Positions 14,191 through 16,385 of a DNA stretch of 16,385 bases are shown piece after piece. Under the pieces are notes generated by a model, which saw only the letters and a list, made by a program, of their open reading frames with translations, did no database searches and was not told the DNA's origin. How positions within the stretch are numbered: position 1 is the first letter of the stretch; every line of letters starts with the position of its first letter. Origin of the DNA: Anaerolineae bacterium (GTDB lineage: Bacteria > Chloroflexota > Anaerolineae > Anaerolineales > Villigracilaceae); contig DNDO01000152.1 of the NCBI GenBank assembly GCA_003484265.1, positions 1 through 16,385 on the forward strand, written 5' to 3'. The translations under genes and the position numbers were made by a program.

Positions 14191-16371
14191 TCAGTTCACA
14201 TCATCATCATCTTCTAGCGGTCCCAAGAGCACATCACGTTCCTTCCCGCCGCCCTGCGAGGGACCAACGACTTCCATATCTTCCAACTGGTCAAGCAGGC
14301 GTGCCGCGCGCGGATATCCAATACGCAGCCTTCTTTGCAGCATGGAAGCTGAAGCGCGCTGACTCTGCCGAACAATCGAAACAGCCTTCTCGATCAGACC
14401 TTCATCTTCATTCTCTTCAGGCTCTAATAATAATTTTTCCCAAGGTCCTGTTTCATCACTCTCACCTACGCTCTTTTGCCAGTGCGAGATAACACGTTCG
14501 ATCTCCATGTCAGTCACATAGATACCCTGCGCACGGACAGGGTTCCCCACTTCCGGGTTGAGGAAGAGCATGTCTCCGCGCCCTAATAAGGATTCCGCGC
14601 CGGTGGTGTCCAAAATGACGCGGCTATCCACACCTGAAGCGACTGCAAACGCAAGCCGCGCCGGAAAGTTTGCCTTGATCAGGCCGGTCACCACGTCAGT
14701 GGAGGGACGCTGTGTCGCAACGATCAAATGGATGCCTGTCGCGCGCGCCATCTGTGCGAGGCGGACGAGGTTGTGTTCGGTCTGGTCTGGTGCAGACATC
14801 ATCAAATCTGCCAGTTCATCGATCAAAACAACGATTCGCGGTAGGGCAACACCGTCCTTCCGGCGCGAGACCTTGCGGTTGTATCCTTCAAGATCACGGA
14901 CCTTCGCCCCTTCGAGCAGGCGATAGCGATGTTCCATTTCAACGACAACCCAGCGCAACACACCCAGAATGCGGTCAACATTCGTTTCGACTTTGCCATA
15001 CAAATGCGGCAAACCATTGAAACGGAGTAACTCAACCATCTTAGAGTCGATCATCACCATTCGCAAATCTTCCGGCGAATTGTTCATCGCAAGGCAGACC
15101 GCCATCGATGTTATACAAATGGATTTTCCCGAACCCGTTGCGCCTGCGATCAGGAGATGAGGCATACGCGAGAGATCGGCGACAAGCGGCTGTCCAGAAA
15201 CGTCGCGTCCCAAGGCAAGCGCAAGAGGAGCGCCGACTTTATGGAACGTTTCAGTTTCAAGTAATGGGCGCAATCGAACATTCGATTGATGCGTGTTCGG
15301 TACTTCAATGCCCACATAAGGCTTGCCCGGCACAGGCGCCTCGATGCGCAGCCGCTCAGCAGAAAGCGCCAGCGTTAAATCTTTTTGAAGGGATGCGATT
15401 TGATTAACACGCACCTTGATCTGTTTATCTTCCTCTTCTGATGTGCCGGCGCGTTTCATAAAGCCGGGCTGCACCGCAAATTGCGTCACAGTCGGTCCCA
15501 CGCGAAACCCGATCACTGTCGCTGAAATGCCGAATTCAGCAAGCGTCTTCTCGATCATGCCAGCAGTCTGATTGATCGTGCGCTCATCCGGTCGTGCGGC
15601 TTGGTCGGCTAATAGAATATTGAGTGAAGGCAAACGTTCATCGCGGCTGCCCGGTTCGATTTTTTTATCCTGATGCTCGGCAACCCTGAGGGACTTTCTA
15701 AACTCCGCCGGTAGTGGAGTGGATTTTTTGAGCGCTTCACGAGGCGTTTCCTTCTTCTCGATAATCGGCTCTTCCTTGACCTCGGGCTGGGCTACCATCT
15801 CAACAGGCATTTCCACCTCAGCAACCTTCATCAGCCACCGTTCGACATACACCCAAAGGTTAAATCCGCTCATCACAGCAAGCAGCCAAAACACAAACAG
15901 AAGCAATGTACCCGGAGTTTTCTCCAAAAGCCAAAACAAGTTTGAGATGCCCCATCCAATGCGTCCTCCGTATGCGCCAGATTCAGCGTCAAGGACGGAA
16001 TTGCCTCCGAAAGCCGCGAACAAACCCAATGTCAGGAAACTGGCAAGTTCGAGCGCAAAGAGTTGCGTCCAACGTATTCGGCTATTCTTGCGCCGCAGTA
16101 AGGATACCCCGCCGTATCCGAGCCAGAGGACAATCAAGTATGCACCCCAACCAAACCATAGAGAGATCAAGTCAGCCCATCGGGTGATGAATGCGCCCTG
16201 TGTGGATTCTCCTAGCGCGAGGAAGGTGATTAGCGCAAACGCGATCAACAATACTCCGAATGTGTCGCGCACGAAACGCCCGAAGTGTTGATTGAAACGT
16301 GCGAGGCGGTCCAGCCAATCGCCTTGCGATTCGGATTCGTAGATGCGGTTAGGCTTTACGTGTTTTGTCAT
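14191..16371 (-). CDS. ftsK: FtsK/SpoIIIE-type DNA translocase
   Basis: This membrane-anchored hexameric ATPase pumps chromosomal DNA through the closing septum and helps resolve chromosome dimers. In its 726 residues, four membrane segments (about 38-55, 63-95, 105-122, 155-178) are followed by a short charged linker (about 180-245). Then come the alpha domain and the beta motor with Walker A GATGSGKS (K416) and Walker B VVLIDELADL (D518/E519). The FtsK landmark ATQRPSTDVVTGLIKANFPARLAF is split here only by quotation length. A C-terminal gamma winged helix (QRRLRIGYPRAARLLDQLE) reads the polar KOPS-type signals. The size is close to SpoIIIE and much shorter than E. coli FtsK, whose linker is far longer. 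The ATG at 16371 has GGA 6 bases upstream. It is the first gene of the presumed operon with the CDP-alcohol transferase and lgt; its promoter is outside or at the window edge. Confidence 0.95.
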   Translation of the reverse strand: MTKHVKPNRIYESESQGDWLDRLARFNQHFGRFVRDTFGVLLIAFALITFLALGESTQGAFITRWADLISLWFGWGAYLIVLWLGYGGVSLLRRKNSRIRWTQLFALELASFLTLGLFAAFGGNSVLDAESGAYGGRIGWGISNLFWLLEKTPGTLLLFVFWLLAVMSGFNLWVYVERWLMKVAEVEMPVEMVAQPEVKEEPIIEKKETPREALKKSTPLPAEFRKSLRVAEHQDKKIEPGSRDERLPSLNILLADQAARPDERTINQTAGMIEKTLAEFGISATVIGFRVGPTVTQFAVQPGFMKRAGTSEEEDKQIKVRVNQIASLQKDLTLALSAERLRIEAPVPGKPYVGIEVPNTHQSNVRLRPLLETETFHKVGAPLALALGRDVSGQPLVADLSRMPHLLIAGATGSGKSICITSMAVCLAMNNSPEDLRMVMIDSKMVELLRFNGLPHLYGKVETNVDRILGVLRWVVVEMEHRYRLLEGAKVRDLEGYNRKVSRRKDGVALPRIVVLIDELADLMMSAPDQTEHNLVRLAQMARATGIHLIVATQRPSTDVVTGLIKANFPARLAFAVASGVDSRVILDTTGAESLLGRGDMLFLNPEVGNPVRAQGIYVTDMEIERVISHWQKSVGESDETGPWEKLLLEPEENEDEGLIEKAVSIVRQSQRASASMLQRRLRIGYPRAARLLDQLEDMEVVGPSQGGGKERDVLLGPLEDDDDVN

Positions 16372-16385
16372 TTAATTTCCAATGT

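Noticed and set aside
15719..16291. A 190-codon plus-strand frame
   Set aside because: It is antisense to the membrane-anchor part of the FtsK-type gene and has a Ser/Arg/Pro-rich shadow composition.

Overview
The window (16,385 bp, moderate GC) looks like a piece of bacterial chromosome with housekeeping and membrane-biogenesis genes. I see no phage, insertion sequence or CRISPR array. The gene types together (an HD-GYP sensor with tandem GAF domains, a short HNH protein, a TIGR01777 epimerase, a PIP-synthase-like CDP-alcohol transferase, a KMSKS-type TyrRS) fit a Chloroflexota, Anaerolineae-like organism. That placement is inference from memory of similar genes, not a search result.

Layout. 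1-1021 (-) is the 5' part of ffh, running off the left edge. It is divergent from a three-tRNA cluster (Phe-GAA, Gly-GCC, Cys-GCA; 1142-1396, +) that has a near-consensus promoter and two hairpin terminators in series. About 240 bp without a convincing gene follow. 1759-5658 (+) is a 1299-residue signalling protein: receiver, PAS, five GAF domains and HD-GYP. A terminator hairpin with interleaved inverted repeats separates it from the convergent tyrS (5836-7047, -).

The most notable element lies between tyrS and the upstream lipoprotein gene (7096-7226, -). It is a promoter, a 15-codon leader peptide (MSAFRFVNEYYYRHP) with three consecutive Tyr codons, and three mutually complementary segments, the last of which forms the loop of an intrinsic terminator placed before the tyrS Shine-Dalgarno sequence. 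This is the arrangement expected for ribosome-mediated transcription attenuation controlled by charged tRNA-Tyr, in front of the gene that charges tRNA-Tyr.

Upstream of this on the minus strand are a lipoprotein of unknown function (7229-7891) and a TIGR01777 epimerase (7934-8824). These diverge from an HNH endonuclease gene (8916-9419, +), which ends in a bidirectional terminator.

The right half is a minus-strand series read from right to left: ftsK-type DNA translocase, CDP-alcohol phosphatidyltransferase, lgt, then an ABC ATPase, an ABC-2 permease fused to a SpoIIM-like domain, and an RNase Z-like metallo-hydrolase. Overlaps and very short gaps suggest two transcription units: ftsK/CDP-AP/lgt, and ATPase/permease/MBL. 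The ATPase has a possible promoter of its own. The common theme of the right half is the cell envelope: DNA segregation at the septum, phospholipid head-group synthesis, lipoprotein acylation and an exporter.
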